Below the pieces are notes generated by a model that worked only from the letters and a program-made list of their open reading frames with translations, did no database searches and was not told the origin of the DNA. From NCBI GenBank assembly GCA_027487435.1, contig JAIYDP010000441.1:1-36437 (forward strand): a stretch of 36,437 nt of DNA. The letters run 5' to 3'. This document shows positions 20,601 through 29,518 of the stretch, in pieces. A program made the translations under genes and the position numbers. Source of the stretch: Verrucomicrobiaceae bacterium (GTDB taxonomy: Bacteria; Verrucomicrobiota; Verrucomicrobiia; Verrucomicrobiales; Akkermansiaceae). Positions within the stretch are counted from its first letter, which is position 1; every line of letters begins with the position of its first letter.

Positions 20601-21522
20601 CGCTCAACCATCCCCTGCCGCTCAACCTCAACTCATCTCACAGCCCCAAGCACTTGTGCAGCCTCAGCCCATTCCGCAACCGCAGCCAGTGCAGCCCCCA
20701 GCCCCCCAGCCCCAAGCGATTGTCCAACCTCAGCTTGTTCCTCAATCCTTTGCTCCTCCCCAAGTGGTTGCCCAACCACAGCCGATCCAACCGCCCGCCC
20801 CTGTCGCACAAGCCCCCGACGTCAAGCTTGACGACGCAGCACAGGCCGACTTCCAGAAGAAGCGAGAGCTTTTCGCAAGCAAGCCCGCGTCGGCCCCTCG
20901 CACGTCTGATGCAGCACCTGCTGCGGTTGCTCCCCAACAGCTGACGCCCGTCCAACCAGCTGCAGCTCCTGTTGTCGTTGCCGCAGCAGTGGCCCAGCCG
21001 CAGCCCCAAGCGCCAGCAGTCAACGTTGCGCAGCCCCAACCAGCCGCAGCGTCGCCAGGACCTGTCTCGTCTATCGATGACGCGGCTTCGGAGATTGTTG
21101 CCCCAAGCGGCAACAAGTTCCCTGCGGCAGAGATCGAGAGGGCCCTGAAAGAGGAAATTCCCGCCATTTCCAATGTCGTCGTCGTGGGGAGCGGGCGAAA
21201 CTTCCTGGCATGCATGTTGACTTTGAAAACACTACCCGGAGGTGATTCTCTTGCGGACGAGGTCGTTCAAATGGCTCAACAATACGGCTCCCAGGCGAAA
21301 ACTGTCGCGGAGGCGCGTGGGGATCAATCGTTCCGGAAAGGTCTTCTGGAAGGTTTCAGCCGGACTAACCGTCGGATGGGCGTTTCTGAGCGCCACGTGC
21401 GACGTTTCGCCATATTGCCGAAGGAGCTGAGTTCCGAAAACGGGGAGATTCGCGATGGCGTGCCCAATCGCTCTGTCATTGCAGAGAATCACAGACGTGT
21501 CATCGATGGCATGTACAAATGA
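17667..21522 (+). CDS. B-box, six-PDZ scaffold ending in an orphan acyl-CoA-synthetase C-terminal domain
   Basis: About 1262 residues after two introns (17751-17784 and 17830-17862, the second tentative). The N-terminus is a B-box-like zinc finger (CELCDDGAATVYCKNC, LCSEC, then His pairs). Six PDZ domains follow, starting near 18154, 18565, 18955, 19234, 19657 and 20251, each with a G-[IV]-G-[IV] carboxylate loop and a VGDVL/VDG-type strand. A Gly/Pro/Met-rich linker lies between PDZ5 and PDZ6, and a Pro/Gln/Ala-rich linker after PDZ6. The last 145 residues (from about 21085) match the C-terminal domain of bubblegum (ACSBG) long-chain acyl-CoA synthetases: FPAAEIERALKEEIP, SNVVVVGSGRNFLACMLTLK, RRFAILPKELS, ending VIDGMYK. 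No adenylation core is present, and the TxKxKR end motif is replaced. A scaffold role is likely; enzymatic activity is not. Confidence 0.85.
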
Positions 21523-21632
21523 TCCTCTTCACGATTGTCTTCATTGCTTTCATTATTGCTGTTAGTACACGATAGTTTTTTTCAGTGCTCAACTCAGACT
21601 CTCTTTTCCACCTGATTTAGTATTTAGGCGGG

Positions 21633-22558
21633 ATGTCAGAAGACCCTGAATTTTTCGATATTCCTGAGGTTCCTGAAGACGCCCCACCATCTCCGGTCAA
21701 CAATGATCCACTTGACCCTGGTAATGATGCAAACGTCGTAAGTTTGCGGATGTTTTTGTCGTCAGTCCCGAACGCTCACCTCGAATCGGATATTTCCTTG
21801 CGAAGGTTCTTGAGGTGCAAGAAATCTGTCGAGCGGGCAGCAGAACTCTACATTGCGTACAGAGATTTCAAAAGGACTCACGATTTGGAAGATCTTACGC
21901 TGGAATCTGTACGTCAGCAAATGGAGTCCCTCAAAATGATGGTTCTCCCGCACGTAACGGACAGAGAAGGACGAGCGCTGATCCATATCCGCCTGCGGTT
22001 CCATGACCCCTCTCGGTACAGCGCAACAGACTACTTGAAGCTCCTTTGGTTCACCTTGGAGCGAGTGACCCGAATGTCGCCTCCTGCAATGACTTTGCTC
22101 ATACCGCAGAGACGCCGTCTCCCGAAAAGGCTTCATCCTCTTGAACAACGGCGCCGAAGTCTCAAGAGCTAATATCGATATCCGCATCCCCAGATTGGTC
22201 CTCAGCGCTGTACAGGTGCTTCCCCCCCCTCCTCGCTGTCTCTCCTCACCGAAAGAACCACTTCCCCGCACGCGTCCACCGCGTTTGCATCATCAACCAG
22301 CCCGGTTTCTTCAACATTTTGTTTGCGATCGTGAAGCCGTTCATGAAGGAAAAGCTGCGCAACCGCGTGAGTGCCGGCCGCGGCGGGACCTGACGGCTGC
22401 AGCTGCGGATGATTGGGACGGAGCATGACAAGTTGCTGGAGCTTGTGGAGCGAAGGTGCTTGCCGAAGGAGCTTGGCGGGGATGTTGATGTGACGGCTGA
22501 GGAGTATGTCGCGTACGTGCGGCTGCTGGAGGCGACGGATCGGCCGCTGCAGTTATAA
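21633..22558 (+). CDS. Sec14-like CRAL-TRIO lipid-transfer protein
   Basis: 271 residues. A CRAL-TRIO N-terminal helical segment (SDISLRRFLRCKKSVERA) precedes the lipid-binding lobe: KGFILLNNGAEV, FPARVHRVCIINQPGFFNIL, FAIVKPFMKEKLRNR, then HDKLLELV and the family's LPKELGGD motif. Introns 22076-22109, 22216-22255 (with a C-tract) and 22367-22402 are needed to join these blocks; the sum is 816 nt, in frame. Family members exchange phosphatidylinositol or other hydrophobic ligands between membranes. There is no GOLD or RhoGAP extension, so this is a minimal soluble Sec14-type protein. The ligand cannot be read from the sequence. Confidence 0.9.
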
Positions 22559-22678
22559 ACGCGGTGCTAGTTAAATTTGTACTTAGAACTGAACGAGGAC
22601 CCCCCTGGTTTTCTACACTATGATTTGTTAAATACAACCTGACCCCTGTCCATACATCACATCACGTCAAGCGAAGCG

Positions 22679-23479
22679 TCAAAGCTCGACATTTGGCCGC
22701 AATGACGCCGCCACGTCGTCCCACTGCTCGTACACAAAATCACAACGACCACCTGGCAACGTCCCCACCTTCCACGGCTTGCGTGCCGAATTTGTGAAAT
22801 GCACGGCCCGCACGGCATGGGCGTCCCACATGGAGGGCTGGCAGGAGCAGACCTCCGTAGCGAAGCAGTACTGCTCGCTCAGGAGGCTCCACTGCTTGAA
22901 GTGGTAGCGGAGGAGCTCTTGGTCAGGGAACTGGAAGGGGATTGGGGCCGAGGTGAGGTCGCTGAGCAGAGCTTCGTACGTTTTGTTTGAGGGCGTGAGG
23001 ACGAAGAGGCCGCCGTTGAAGTTGAAGACCTCCGCGTCGTCAATGCCGCCTGAACGAGAGCAGTGGATGTCCCTCACGCCCGACAGTTCTTTAGCTGCGA
23101 AAATGTCGTCGATGTTCCTTAACACGAGGACGTCAGAGTCAATCCACGCAACTGTCTTGAACTGCGTCAGCGTCCACGCCTTTAGTTTCGTCAGCGTCGG
23201 ACGAAAACGAGGTTCGATCGGCTTGGCACCAGCCGGAAGGGCTATCTCGTCAACGTTTTGAATGACCACATTCTGCAAGGGGACGAACTGTCGGACCTTT
23301 GCTTCGGGCATTGCCGTCAGGATCACGACGGGATGCGGAGAACCCGAGTTCTGAATCGACTTCGCGAGAACGGCAGCCCCACGAAGGTAGTCTTCGGAGG
23401 ACGCCATCGTGACGTACGCGTGACGCCCCAGCGCACCCCACATGGACGCCGAAAGCGCGAGGAGGGCGAGCAGGCGCAT
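22679..23479 (-). CDS. Secretory GT8 glycosyltransferase (glycogenin-like fold)
   Basis: 266 residues, intronless. The start is taken at the Met before LLALLALSASMWGALG, a clear signal peptide. An in-frame Met nine codons upstream lies in the TTGAC repeat region and is less likely. The GT8 fold is shown by HAYVTMASSEDYLRGAAVL, the metal-binding DxD in WIDSDVLVL, FNFNGGLFVL, FQFPDQELL and the C-terminal HFTNSARKPW. The family uses UDP-sugars; relatives include glycogenin and plant GUX or inositolphosphorylceramide glucuronosyltransferases. With a signal peptide and no membrane anchor the enzyme should act in the secretory pathway, so glycogen priming is unlikely. The acceptor is unknown. Confidence 0.88.
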   Translation of the reverse strand: MRLLALLALSASMWGALGRHAYVTMASSEDYLRGAAVLAKSIQNSGSPHPVVILTAMPEAKVRQFVPLQNVVIQNVDEIALPAGAKPIEPRFRPTLTKLKAWTLTQFKTVAWIDSDVLVLRNIDDIFAAKELSGVRDIHCSRSGGIDDAEVFNFNGGLFVLTPSNKTYEALLSDLTSAPIPFQFPDQELLRYHFKQWSLLSEQYCFATEVCSCQPSMWDAHAVRAVHFTNSARKPWKVGTLPGGRCDFVYEQWDDVAASLRPNVEL

Positions 23480-23487
23480 ATGCCTTG

Positions 23488-23530
23488 TGTTGACTGTGAT
23501 TGACAATGATTGACTACGATTGACTAGAAC
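23488..23530. repeat. Four imperfect 10-nt TGAC-containing direct repeats
   Basis: Units TGACTGTGAT, TGACAATGAT, TGACTACGAT and TGACTAGAAC at 23491-23530. On the minus strand they read as AGTCA-type motifs immediately upstream of the GT8 start codon (23479), spaced about one helical turn apart. The core is the same as in the array upstream of LCB2. Confidence 0.8.
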
Positions 23531-23604
23531 AAGCGGTCAAGTTTTACTGCACATCCCATCGCTTCGATCGCTTCCTCGCGCCATCCCCGGATGCGTCCTC
23601 TGCT

Positions 23605-26299
23605 CTACTCACCTCGACTGCACTCAAGAACTGAGGGGGGGCGAAACTCTGCGGCGGCGGCTGCTGGGTCTGTGCCCCCAAAGTAGCCCCCGCAACGAAC
23701 GTCGACCTGCGGCGTCAGGAGACCCTCCGCGACGCCACATAAAACTGGACATGACCTGCTCTTTTGGAGCATTTGCCAATCCAGAGTATCCTCCAGATGA
23801 AAAAGATGGGGCGCCTCCGTACCCAAGCCCCCCGCGGTTGAATCCCTTCGCCATCAGCCCCGCGGCAGCTCTCCCCTACCCTTCCCCCGCCTCGCCCAAC
23901 GCCTCGTCCTCGCCCACGACCAGAAAGGCCCCCACCTCCATGACCCCCACCACCATATCCACCCCCCCCACCCCCTCCAGCCCCGCCGCCCCCCCGTCCC
24001 ACATCCCTCCTCGAGCGAAACGAGTGGTCCTGCGCCGCAACCTGCAGGAGCTGCGGGGGGACGGACTGTCCGACCTCGCCAAGACTTGCCGCGAGGATAC
24101 CTGCGCCCCTTGAGTCGTTTTTTATCACAAGCGAATAAGCGACACCGTCGTCCCCTGGTCAATATCAAAATTTGACAACTGTCAGTGAAATGACCCATCC
24201 TTCCCGTCCTGCCAATTCTGTGAGTGTGCATGTTTTTGTCGCGCGCAACGTCGAAGCAAACAACTGTCCGAATCGTCCGAACGTCCAAGCCCCGCGCTAA
24301 AGAGATAAATGAAAGAAATGTGCGCAGCTGTTAACCTGCGACGTCTGTAGCAATGAGAATAGGGACCTCCCCGTTTTTGAATTTTTTGAAAATCGTGTCG
24401 CGGTCACGCTGATCTTTGTCCCCGTGGAGTGCCGCGACTTGAGAGGGGGATGAGGGACGACGGGGACTACAGACCGTTGAATTGTAGGCCCTTCAGGTTG
24501 TTCGACAGCTCCTCTGCCGCAACTCGGGTCGAGACAAAGACAAGCACGTTGCCCTGCGCTACAAAATGTGCGAGCCGCCCGCTCAGCCACTGCCACTTGG
24601 CGCCGCCGCTGTCGAGCACCTCCACAATCTGCTCCACGTTGCTGTTCGCCTGGCCGACACTGCCGACGACGATGCGGACCTTCAGAAGGTGAGAGCTTGA
24701 ACCCAGCGTCCCACTGGGTCTTTGATGTGGTCCCGCGCCAGCTTCTCAACCCGCGGCTTGATCGTCGCCGAAAACATCGCGACTTGAGTGTCAGCACCGT
24801 CAGCCTTTGCAAAAAGAACTCTGGCGGTCCGGCCTGACTTGGCCCAAGATGGAGCGGACCTGCGGCTCTGGCGAGCATCAGGCGCAAGGGGGGGGAGGGT
24901 TGCAACCGAAGCCCATTTCGAACATGCGGTCGGCCTCGTCGAGGGTGACGTAGGTCACCCGCCGCCTGGGCGATCAGCAGCGAGCGTTCGCTTGGGACAT
25001 GTTTGTTGCCTTGAGCTTGATGAAGTCCATGATGCGGCCCTGACGGGTCGGCAACAAATGCGACGCACCCCCACTGGCGTGCCAACGAGGACTTCGCAGC
25101 CCTTGAGCAACTCCAGCCTCTGCTCGTTGCGGGACAACCCGCCGTAGAGAGCGCACACCCTCCCGAAGGTAAGACCTAACGAGCATCCCCAAAGTCCAAC
25201 CGCACGCCGTACGCGCGCGCAAATTTCTTCGCCTCGACGTGGATTTGTTGCGCCAACTCTCGCGTCGGCGCAATGACAATCCCGATCGGACCCTCGCCCT
25301 TGTCCAGCTCCCTCTGGTCCATCAAGTGCACCAACATCGGCAGCAAAAACGCAGCCGTCTTGCCGGACCCTAAGGGGGGGGTAAAAATGGATGAGGATGC
25401 TGCTGACCGGTTTTGGCGAGTCCAATAACGTTGCGTCCAGACAAGATGGTCGGCAGGGCCTGCGACTGGATTGCCGTCGGCTTGGAGTACCCCGCCTTCA
25501 CGAGCTCCTTCCTGCGGCGTCAGCGGCGCTGAGGGGGGGGGGGACATGAGGGCATTGTCGAAACCGCATTGGGCGAATGATGTGATGGGTCGAGGGACAT
25601 CAGCGCCGGCAACGGTCAGTTCTGAGGGCTCAGGGCCAAAACGAAGAGGCGGAAGGAGGGGGGGGGGGGTACCGAGGGAGGCCCTCAGCTCGATGACTTC
25701 GAGGTCGGACATTGCAAAAAGCTCAGGGTCCTCGTCGTAGAAATTCTTTTCAAACGGCTCGTACTGAACGGTCTTGTGGTCGAACATGGGGAGGGGCTCA
25801 ATGACGCGCATTCGCTTCGCGACCGCCGCAATGCTCGACGTATCGCTTGGGAGTTAGTTCCGACTGCGAAATTGTTCAAGAACCCGTCTGCAGCAGCAGC
25901 GAAGAGTTGATCGTCCTTGTCATCGTCATCGTCATCGTCATCGTCTTTGGAAGCACTTGCAGCGCCTCCGGTAGGATCTGCTCTCCGACGAGCCTCTGCT
26001 TTTTGTTTCTTCAGAGCGTGGTAGTAACTTTCCTCAGGATCTGGCTCTTCGTACTCGGAAACTATGGCCTACATGATCAAAAAATCTCGCAATGGAAGCA
26101 CTTTTGGGCCTCCTGATGAGGGTGCCGCCTTCATGTCTTGGTCAAGCTCTGCCATGAACGCATCCAAGGGGTCAACATCATCATCCTGTGCAGCAGCTTC
26201 TGGGATTTGCTTCACAGGATCAGCATCAGCGTCGATATCAACCCAGTTTGAAGAAGTACGCTTAGCAGGCAACGCGAAACTAAGACCTCGGCCAGCCAT
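23605..26299 (-). CDS. DDX42: DDX42-like DEAD-box RNA helicase
   Basis: 693-residue ATP-dependent RNA helicase of the DDX42/DDX46 (Prp5-like) group, linked in other eukaryotes to U2 snRNP and spliceosome assembly. Motifs in order: Q motif PTAIQSQ, I AKTGSGKT, Ia APTRELAQQ, Ib TPGR, II DEAD, III SAT, IV VLVFVST, V ATDVAARGLD and VI HRIGRTGR. The N-terminus has FALPAKRTSSNW, DPLDAFM and a poly-Asp run; the C-terminus is a long RGG/Gly-rich RNA-binding tail. Introns: 26069-26101, 25846-25883, 25622-25672, 25512-25545, 25370-25407, 25160-25200, 25040-25074, 24966-24998, 24868-24906, 24783-24819, 24680-24714, 24438-24474, 24297-24335, 24155-24194, 23846-23879 and 23707-23755. The sum is 2082 nt, in frame. 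It starts 35 nt from the divergent TPR-CHORD gene. Confidence 0.93.
25919..25946. repeat. CATCGT hexanucleotide repeat coding for poly-Asp
   Basis: About four and a half CATCGT units within an exon of the helicase gene, read on the minus strand as alternating GAC/GAT codons. It encodes the acidic run before DKDDQLF. The in-frame unit means length changes would alter only the Asp count. Confidence 0.85.
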
Positions 26300-26334
26300 A
26301 CTTATTGCGTACAAGAGACTCGATATTTATTTCT
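26300..26334. promoter_or_regulatory. 35-nt divergent intergenic region
   Basis: The whole distance between the start codons of the DDX42-like gene (-) and the TPR-CHORD gene (+). It is AT-rich, with GATATTTATTT at 26321-26331. It is too short to hold two independent conventional promoters with leaders. Confidence 0.5.
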
Positions 26335-27680
26335 ATGCAGGCCTTGGTCGAGGAAGGAAACGCCTTGTTTGTCTCTGACAACATCCCGGGGGCGCTGGCA
26401 AAGTTTGAAGAAGCGTTGAAAGTTGATGAGAGGAACGTCGATGCCAGGCTTGCTAAGGCTAATTGCCTCATTAAGCTTGGCAAGTTCGATCAAGCAGTTG
26501 ACGACACCTCCTTTGTGTTGGAGGTTGATCCCTCTAACGTCAAGGCTCTATTTCGCAAAGGGTTTGTATCACTCTCTTTAGATGACTGTCCAGCTCTGCT
26601 TTGTTTTCATTGAACAAGGCGGAAGAGGCGAAGCAATGCTTTCGACGAGCCTCTGAGCAAGATCCTTCCAACGCGTCGTATCAGACTTGGATGAAAAAGT
26701 CGTATCGACAGCTTGTGCATTCACAACTCAGATGCGACGCGAAAATATCCGCCCAGCCACAACCTCGTCCGCAACAGCCGCAGCCGCAGGCGTCTGGCTT
26801 CACTTGCACAAATTTCGGCTGCGGCCGCAAAATCGACTCGTCCACCGCCTCGACGCCATGCGTCCACCACCCTAACGTAACGCCATCCCAAATGGTTCTG
26901 ATGCGAGCAGCCTGTTCACTTCCTCTGTTGTTCTTTCACTGACAATACAGCCCGTACGAAAAATCAACCAACACTGCCGACATGGCTTTCATGACGACTC
27001 CAAAGTGCGCCGGCATTGATCCTCTAGGTCTTTCACGACGCATCTCGCAAATGGCCATGTTGCGGCCGCACCGGCTTTGATTTCGACGAGTTCCTGAAGA
27101 TCCCTGGATGCACAAACGGGGCGCATAGCGCTGAGAAGAAAGCCGTTGCGTTCAACAGGAGCGAGAGGGTTGAGCGGCTTGCAGCTCTGAACGAGCGGGC
27201 AGCACCGCCACCCATTCCTGTGCCAGTTCCTGTGCAGCAAGCTGCTCCGACAGTGTCAGCAGAGGACTGCCCAAGGTGCAAACAAGGTGAGGGAAGTCAA
27301 GCTCATGCGTCATTTGGACAGGGTTCATTTGCCAAGACCACGGCAGGACGGTGAGCACATATAAGGGCGCAGCACCAAAGAAGGACGACAAACCGCATGA
27401 TCCGACAGTTGTCCATTGAAACCGCATCGCTAACAAACAAAAGGTGCCGCGAAAGTGCAAAAACAATGGATGCAACGCCACGTTCCGAGAGGTCGACAAT
27501 CGAGAAGACGCCTGCTTGCATCACAGCGGGGCCGCAGTGTTCCACGACGCGATGAAAAAGGTGTCACCGCGTTGGTTGCTCCCCCCCCTGACGCCAAAGT
27601 GGAGCTGCTGCGGAAAGAAATCTCACGACTTCGATGAGTTCCTCGCGTTTCCAGGATGCACAGCCGGCAGACACAAGTAA
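26335..27680 (+). CDS. TPR protein with two CHORD zinc domains
   Basis: About 341 residues. The N-terminus holds three TPRs of the Hsp90-cochaperone type (ALVEEGNALFVSDNIPGAL, AKANCLIKLGKFDQAV, KGSALFSLNKAEEA). After a Pro/Gln linker come two CHORDs: first FTCTNFGCGRKID, CVHHP, VFHDASRKWPCCGRTGFDFDEFLKIPGC; second KCKNNGCNATF, CLHHSGAAVFHDAMKKW, SCCGKKSHDFDEFLAFPGC, ending in RHK. All zinc-ligand Cys/His are present. Introns: 26562-26593, 26699-26731, 27287-27321, 27411-27443 and 27561-27599, plus a 151-nt non-matching segment 26877-27027 that is either one intron or two flanking a 3-nt exon. No CS domain is seen. CHORD proteins (RAR1, CHP1) work with SGT1 and Hsp90, so a cochaperone role is inferred. 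The stop is 5 nt from the next convergent stop. Confidence 0.9.
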
Positions 27681-27685
27681 ACGGT

Positions 27686-28522
27686 CTAGTTTGAACCCTT
27701 TGGGGCAATCAAACGCTCATCGATGTCATCGGCTGTGCGCTTCAAAATGAGGAGCACGATGATCGAGGGGAGCGTCTCAACGAAGAAGTCGAGGACGACG
27801 GTGACCACCATAACATCGAATTCCGTGAGGTTTGGAAGGAAGAATATGGCAATTACGAAGCTAACGACGCGGAGAGCAAATGACAACATGAAAACCCACG
27901 AGGAAATGGAGATTCGGCGAGCTGCTCTCGTGAAGTCGGGTGAAACTCGGATCGTGCGAGAGAGTCTGAATCCGAAGACGAAAAAGAGGACAGCGGCGAC
28001 GAAGGAGAAGGAGATGACGTAGGCGTCGAGGAAGAGCATGGCGGACTTTGTGGACTCGAAGTCGAAGTCGTAGTCCAGAACAAACACTGCCGAGACAATT
28101 ACGGCGGAGACGTTGAGCAGAGCCCAATAGAAGAAGAAAGAGGTGCGAAGCCTGACGTAGCTCGATCGAGTGTTTGATGCGTCTGGGGACATCTCAAGTG
28201 AGCATAGAGCTCGGCACCACCCGTACACTATGAGGGTCTTTCCCGTAGTCAATACGCTAAAGCCAAGCGTAAACAAAACAGCAAATAATGATACTGTCAT
28301 CCTGGGGGTGGGAGGACCAAAGCGTGCTAAGAAAATGTACTCTGCGCAGCGAAAGAGACCTGCCAGAGCAACCAACAAGAAGAACCCGTTCTCAATGCCA
28401 CTTGTCTGTGCAAGGATGCTTGACGACCTGCGAAATCGAATGAGAAGGTAAATTGCTAGAGAGGAGAGAAGAATGAACCCAGCCCCGAACACAAGAACGA
28501 CGACGTTGATAGCAGCCAACAT
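27686..28522 (-). CDS. Seven-helix membrane protein, THH1/TOM1/GPR137-like (copy 1)
   Basis: 278 residues, intronless, with about seven hydrophobic helices. The pattern fits the THH1/TOM1/TOM3 and GPR137 group: a second-helix motif LFRCAEYIFLARFG, a third-helix motif TTGKTLIVYGWC, and the diagnostic last-helix motif FFVETLPSIIVLLILKR. GPR137 proteins sit on lysosomes and influence Rag/mTORC1; plant TOM1 proteins sit on vacuolar and ER-derived membranes. The assignment rests on the last-helix motif and topology and is moderate. It is about half-identical in layout to the next gene upstream, so the two are tandem duplicates. The start ATG at 28522 gives an extracytosolic N-terminus of only a few residues. 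Confidence 0.7.
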   Translation of the reverse strand: MLAAINVVVLVFGAGFILLSSLAIYLLIRFRRSSSILAQTSGIENGFFLLVALAGLFRCAEYIFLARFGPPTPRMTVSLFAVLFTLGFSVLTTGKTLIVYGWCRALCSLEMSPDASNTRSSYVRLRTSFFFYWALLNVSAVIVSAVFVLDYDFDFESTKSAMLFLDAYVISFSFVAAVLFFVFGFRLSRTIRVSPDFTRAARRISISSWVFMLSFALRVVSFVIAIFFLPNLTEFDVMVVTVVLDFFVETLPSIIVLLILKRTADDIDERLIAPKGSN

Positions 28523-28661
28523 CGAATTTAAAGACTAAAAACCTTGGATTTTGGACACATATGTGCCGCATGAATGGAACCAACGGAAGCAGGGAAATCG
28601 CTGAAAAAAGAATCTGAGAGAGCTCCATTGAAAGAAAAGACCATGACAACATTGCAATAGC

Positions 28662-29486
28662 TTAGGATGCGATGGGCATCTCGATGTCCGTTATGGTTCC
28701 CTTGAGGATGGAGAGAACAACAGCGGTGGGCAGAGTCTCAGTGAAGAAATCCGCAAGCACGTTTCCAATCTTGAATAGAGTCAAGTTGAGTTGAGGACTG
28801 TTTTCCAATAGGATGAAGGTTACAACAAATAAAACTCGGAGCCAGAAGGATGCGGTGTAAATAAGAGATGCCCTCGTGATTCTTATCACAGCACGGCCAA
28901 GACTGCTCTGAGATGCTAGCTGCTTCGAGAGAGAGCATCCCACAAGGAGAAACAGAAACCCAGCTAGAAAAGAGAAGGAGATGAGATACGCTTCAATGCT
29001 GATGGCGCCGATCAAACCTGAGATACGGCTATTCGCGGTCAATGCGAAAATAGAGAGAATCAGAGCCATTCCGTTGAGGAAAACCCAATAAGTTATGAAG
29101 GACAACCGAACCAGCCGTGCTTGTCGCGATGATGCATTTGAGTCGCTCCCAAGTCGAACCTGGATGACGACACTAGCCCAGCTGTAGACAATGATTGTCT
29201 TGCTTGTTGTGAAAATCCCGAATCCGATCGCATAGAGGACATAGAAAACAAGTAGAAGGGGACTCAAACTGTCACCAGAAACTTCAAAAGCTGCCAAGAT
29301 AAAGTACTCTATGAACCGGATCAAACAAACGACAAGAATGAGAGCAAAAAACCACTTCTCGACACCAAGCTCACGGCCGGACGACCTCGCAGATCGCTTG
29401 AAAAGAATGAAAACATGGCTCGTGTAGGCAGCAAGTGGTACATATAAAATAGCGAAGGCAATCAAAGTTGCTGCTCCTGCACCCAT
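28662..29486 (-). CDS. Seven-helix membrane protein, THH1/TOM1/GPR137-like (copy 2)
   Basis: 274 residues, intronless; paralogue of the adjacent downstream gene. Shared landmarks are LIRFIEYFILAAFE, TTSKTIIVYSWAS, YLISFSFLAGFLFLLVG and FFTETLPTAVVLSILKGT, in the same order and spacing as copy 1. The start is taken at the Met before GAGAATLIAF (29486). A longer frame has no ATG and would overlap the end of the carrier gene. It lies 32 nt from the carrier stop and 139 nt upstream of copy 1, all on the minus strand. Basic residues (FKRSARSSGRE) follow helix 1, as expected for a cytosolic loop. Function is inferred only from the family. Confidence 0.7.
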   Translation of the reverse strand: MGAGAATLIAFAILYVPLAAYTSHVFILFKRSARSSGRELGVEKWFFALILVVCLIRFIEYFILAAFEVSGDSLSPLLLVFYVLYAIGFGIFTTSKTIIVYSWASVVIQVRLGSDSNASSRQARLVRLSFITYWVFLNGMALILSIFALTANSRISGLIGAISIEAYLISFSFLAGFLFLLVGCSLSKQLASQSSLGRAVIRITRASLIYTASFWLRVLFVVTFILLENSPQLNLTLFKIGNVLADFFTETLPTAVVLSILKGTITDIEMPIAS

Positions 29487-29518
29487 TAACAAAAGTGAAC
29501 GCTGTCTGTTATTTAATT

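Noticed and set aside
23520..24113. Plus-strand Pro/Ser/Thr-rich frame of 197 codons
   Set aside because: It is antisense to the Gly/Arg-rich RGG tail of the helicase; the composition is explained by complementarity.
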